Part shown: positions 15,289 through 16,678 of the stretch, in pieces
Layout of the letters: the number at the start of each line of letters is the position of its first letter
Position numbering within the stretch: the stretch's first letter is position 1
DNA from: Rhizobium sp. Q54
Lineage (GTDB): Bacteria > Pseudomonadota > Alphaproteobacteria > Rhizobiales > Beijerinckiaceae
DNA length: 16,678 bases
Direction of reading: 5' to 3'
Assembly (NCBI GenBank): GCA_945903655.1
Contig: CAMDOY010000037.1
Location: forward strand, 1-16,678
The notes under the pieces: model-generated
Told to the model about the DNA's origin: nothing
Databases searched by the model: none
What the model saw: the letters and a program-made list of their open reading frames with translations, nothing else
Made by a program: the position numbers and the translations under genes

Positions 15289-15390
15289 GAGGGCAAAGGA
15301 GGGAGCCAGATCCTGGTCCCCATGACCGAAACCTTCTACGCCCAGCGCTTTGGCCTGACCTGGCTAGTGCTGGCGGTGCCGGTGGAGGGG
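15289..15390 (+). pseudogene. Possible C-terminal fragment of a VOC/PhnB-like protein
   Basis: The plus-strand frame containing ATG 15322 reads GKGGSQILVPMTETFYAQRFG and then LTWLVLAVP. This resembles the end of PhnB-like VOC (glyoxalase-superfamily) proteins, GGxVxxPMxETFYAxRFG-MVxDRFG-xxWMV, with roughly seven residues missing between RFG and the final strand. No VOC sequence can be traced upstream, so it is a short relic at best. The rest of the gap 14980-15405 (about 425 bp) shows no other coding sequence that I recognise; its longer open frames lack family features and good ribosome sites. Confidence 0.35.
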
Positions 15391-15410
15391 TGTAAGGGAG
15401 CCCCCTTACA
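15391..15410 (-). terminator. Hairpin at the end of the SBP gene
   Basis: TGTAAGGG (15391-15398), loop AGCC, CCCTTACA (15403-15410) form a perfect 8-bp stem that includes the SBP stop codon (15408-15406). No T-run follows on the minus strand, so it is a hairpin of probable but unproven terminator function. Confidence 0.4.
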
Positions 15411-16383
15411 AATCCGGACGGAACCCTGACGCCTTCACGATGGGCCCCCAGAAATCCGTGTCGCGTCGCTGCTGGCGGCCCAGTTCTTCGGGGGCCGAGC
15501 CTCGGGCCTGGATGCCCATCTCCAGAAAGCGCTTCTGGACAGCGGGTTCGCGCACCATGTCCACGATCAGCTTGTTGATCTTCGCGATGAGCTCGGGCGG
15601 CGTTTTGCCAGGGGCGTAGAAGGCGTACCAGCCCAGCGCCTCCAGATTGACGCCCTGCTCCTTCAAGGTTGGCACGCCCGAGACGAAGGGCGAGGGCCCG
15701 TCTGTGAAGGTGCCGATGATGCGGATGGAGCCCGCCGCATGGTGCTGGGTGAATTCCGACGTCGTGAGCGCGGCGATGGGCAATTGTCCCGCCGCCAGAT
15801 CATTCAGGGCGGGTGGGGAGCCGCGATAGGGCACATGCTCCATCTCGACGCCGATGATGCGGCCGAATTCCAGCCCCAGGAAATGGGTCAGTGCGCCCGC
15901 GCCGGGCGTGCCATAGCTGGCGCGTTTGGGATCCGCCTTCAGCCAGGCCTGAAGCTCCTTCACATTGGTGGCGGGCACGTTCTTCGCCACGGCGATGGCG
16001 TAGTCGGAGGTCGCGGCCATGGTGATGGGCGCAAAATCCGTGAAGGGATTGAAGGTGAGTTTGTCGCCGAAGAAATGCTCGTGCAGGATCATGGGCGAGG
16101 CCGGGTTGATCAGCAGAACCGACCCATCGGGCTTGGCGTCGCGCACCAGGCGCATGCCGATATGACCGCTGGCGCCGGTCACATTTTCGACCACCGCGCT
16201 CTTGCCGGTGGCGATGGTGATGCGCTCGGCGACCATGCGCGCAATCGCATCTATGGCGCCGCCGGGCGAGAAGGGCAGGATGATGCGCACGGGGCCGACC
16301 CCATATTGCGCCTTCGCCTCGTTCAAACCCGCAACAGCCAAAGCCGAAAGCACTGTGAAAACAGCGACGATGAATCGCTTCAT
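15406..16383 (-). CDS. TctC/Bug-type periplasmic substrate-binding protein
   Basis: The 325-residue length is standard for the family. The signal peptide MKRFIVAVFTVLSALAVAGL ends near EAKA/QYG. The mature protein begins PVRIILPFSPGGAIDAIARMVAERI and shows ENVTGASGHIGMRLVRDAKPDGSVLL, a KRASYGTPGAGALTHFLGLEF loop, HVPYRGSPPALNDLAAGQL and a YAPGKTPPELIAKINKLI region near the C-terminus, all TctC landmarks. A strong GGGGGGAGG ribosome site lies before ATG 16383. It is transcribed toward the LLM operon but separated from it by a gap and hairpin, so it is probably its own unit. Its promoter lies within about 80 bp of the inserted IS end, so IS insertion may have altered its control. Ligand and carrier partner are unknown. 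Confidence 0.9.
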   Translation of the reverse strand: MKRFIVAVFTVLSALAVAGLNEAKAQYGVGPVRIILPFSPGGAIDAIARMVAERITIATGKSAVVENVTGASGHIGMRLVRDAKPDGSVLLINPASPMILHEHFFGDKLTFNPFTDFAPITMAATSDYAIAVAKNVPATNVKELQAWLKADPKRASYGTPGAGALTHFLGLEFGRIIGVEMEHVPYRGSPPALNDLAAGQLPIAALTTSEFTQHHAAGSIRIIGTFTDGPSPFVSGVPTLKEQGVNLEALGWYAFYAPGKTPPELIAKINKLIVDMVREPAVQKRFLEMGIQARGSAPEELGRQQRRDTDFWGPIVKASGFRPDL

Positions 16384-16410
16384 GGCGACCTCCCCCCTTT
16401 TCAGGTTTCT

Positions 16411-16429
16411 TTGGGGCAGACTGCCTCAA
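16411..16429. promoter_or_regulatory. 19-bp palindrome upstream of the SBP gene
   Basis: TTGGGGCAG (16411-16419) and CTGCCTCAA (16421-16429) are inverted copies around a single A with one mismatch, centred 37 bp before the SBP start (16383) and just outside the IS end. The position is right for a repressor operator controlling the SBP gene. Confidence 0.4.
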
Positions 16430-16461
16430 TCCGGCGGAGCTGGCAAGCGGGTGATGGCGTT

Positions 16462-16678
16462 GTGTCGCGAGCACATGATATGTCCGGTTTAGGTAGCACG
16501 TGGTTTGTCCGGTTTTTGGATCGGAGGAGCGCATGTTGCCGGAGGTTCGGATGGCGCGTGTTTTGGATGCGATTGCTTCGCATCGGGCGGGACGCTTGAG
16601 TTGTGTCGAAGCGGGCGAGCTTCTTGGGTTCAGCGAGCGCCATTTCCGGCGCTTGCGCGACGCTTTCGAGGAGCGCGG
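16462..16678 (+). mobile_element. Left end of an IS (IS1202-like/ISNCY type), truncated by the window edge
   Basis: The first roughly 49 bases are the segment repeated in inverted orientation at 5430-5382, which marks them as a mobile terminus. Two TGTCCGGTTT motifs 25 bp apart (16481-16490, 16506-16515) look like paired transposase-binding sites. A transposase reading frame starts at 16533. The exact outer tip is uncertain; a 10-mer GCTGGCAAGC shared with the other copy lies 13 bp further out (16439-16448). Family assignment comes from the style of the helix-turn-helix start of the transposase; IS481-like is an alternative. Confidence 0.75.
16533..16678 (+). CDS. Transposase, N-terminal part (ISNCY/IS1202-like), runs off the window
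   Basis: ATG 16533 has GGAGGA just upstream. The 48 visible codons read MLPEVRMARVLDAIASHRAG, then RLSCVEAGELLGFSERHFRR and LRDAFEER. This is the helix-turn-helix that opens ISNCY/IS1202-type transposases (xLxxxEAAxLLGxSxRxxRRxxxRxEEEG). The catalytic DDE core would lie beyond the edge, so activity cannot be judged. The same start region in the remnant at 5346-5430 has ATG changed to AGG. Confidence 0.75.
   Translation, partial: MLPEVRMARVLDAIASHRAGRLSCVEAGELLGFSERHFRRLRDAFEER

Overview
The window is GC-rich bacterial DNA. It carries mainly substrate-binding proteins (SBPs) and catabolic oxidoreductases and hydrolases, interrupted by insertion-sequence (IS) ends and gene debris. Gene style (TctC/Bug-type SBPs in quantity, LLM flavin oxidoreductases, GGAGG ribosome sites) suggests a proteobacterium, most likely an alphaproteobacterium of the Hyphomicrobiales. 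That placement is an impression, not a phylogenetic result. No tRNA, rRNA or CRISPR array was seen.

Layout. 1-147: an end that looks like an IS21-family element, cutting a Tat-signal gene after about 25 codons (148-223, minus). 533-1645 (minus): LLM flavin-dependent oxidoreductase, divergent from a LysR regulator (1849-2748, plus). 2714-3532 (minus): alpha/beta hydrolase broken by one in-frame TAA. 3762-4739 (plus): intact TctC-type SBP. 4892-5347 (plus): a related SBP copy with two in-frame TAG codons, its 3' half lost at an IS-end remnant (5346-5430). 5521-6750 (plus): exported FrsA-like alpha/beta hydrolase. From 14979 down to 6813 runs one minus-strand series: LLM oxidoreductase, alpha/beta hydrolase, FAD aromatic-type monooxygenase, NMT1-type SBP, remnant of another hydrolase, two TctC-type SBPs, class II aldolase. 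14980-15405 holds only a short VOC-like coding fragment and a hairpin. 15406-16383 (minus): another TctC-type SBP. 16462-16678: left end and transposase start of an IS, cut by the window edge.

How it may fit together. Five intact periplasmic SBPs without any transporter membrane subunit sit among two LLM enzymes, an FAD hydroxylase, hydrolases and an aldolase. This reads as an accessory peripheral catabolic region for a small organic acid or (hetero)aromatic compound, with the permeases and flavin reductase encoded elsewhere. The substrate cannot be named from sequence.

The most notable structural observation is that the IS end at 16462 also occurs, inverted, at 5346-5430. The two ends face each other across about 11 kb containing most of the catabolic genes. 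This is the arrangement expected of a composite-transposon-like unit whose left IS has decayed. At least five gene remnants show that the region is actively being remodelled.
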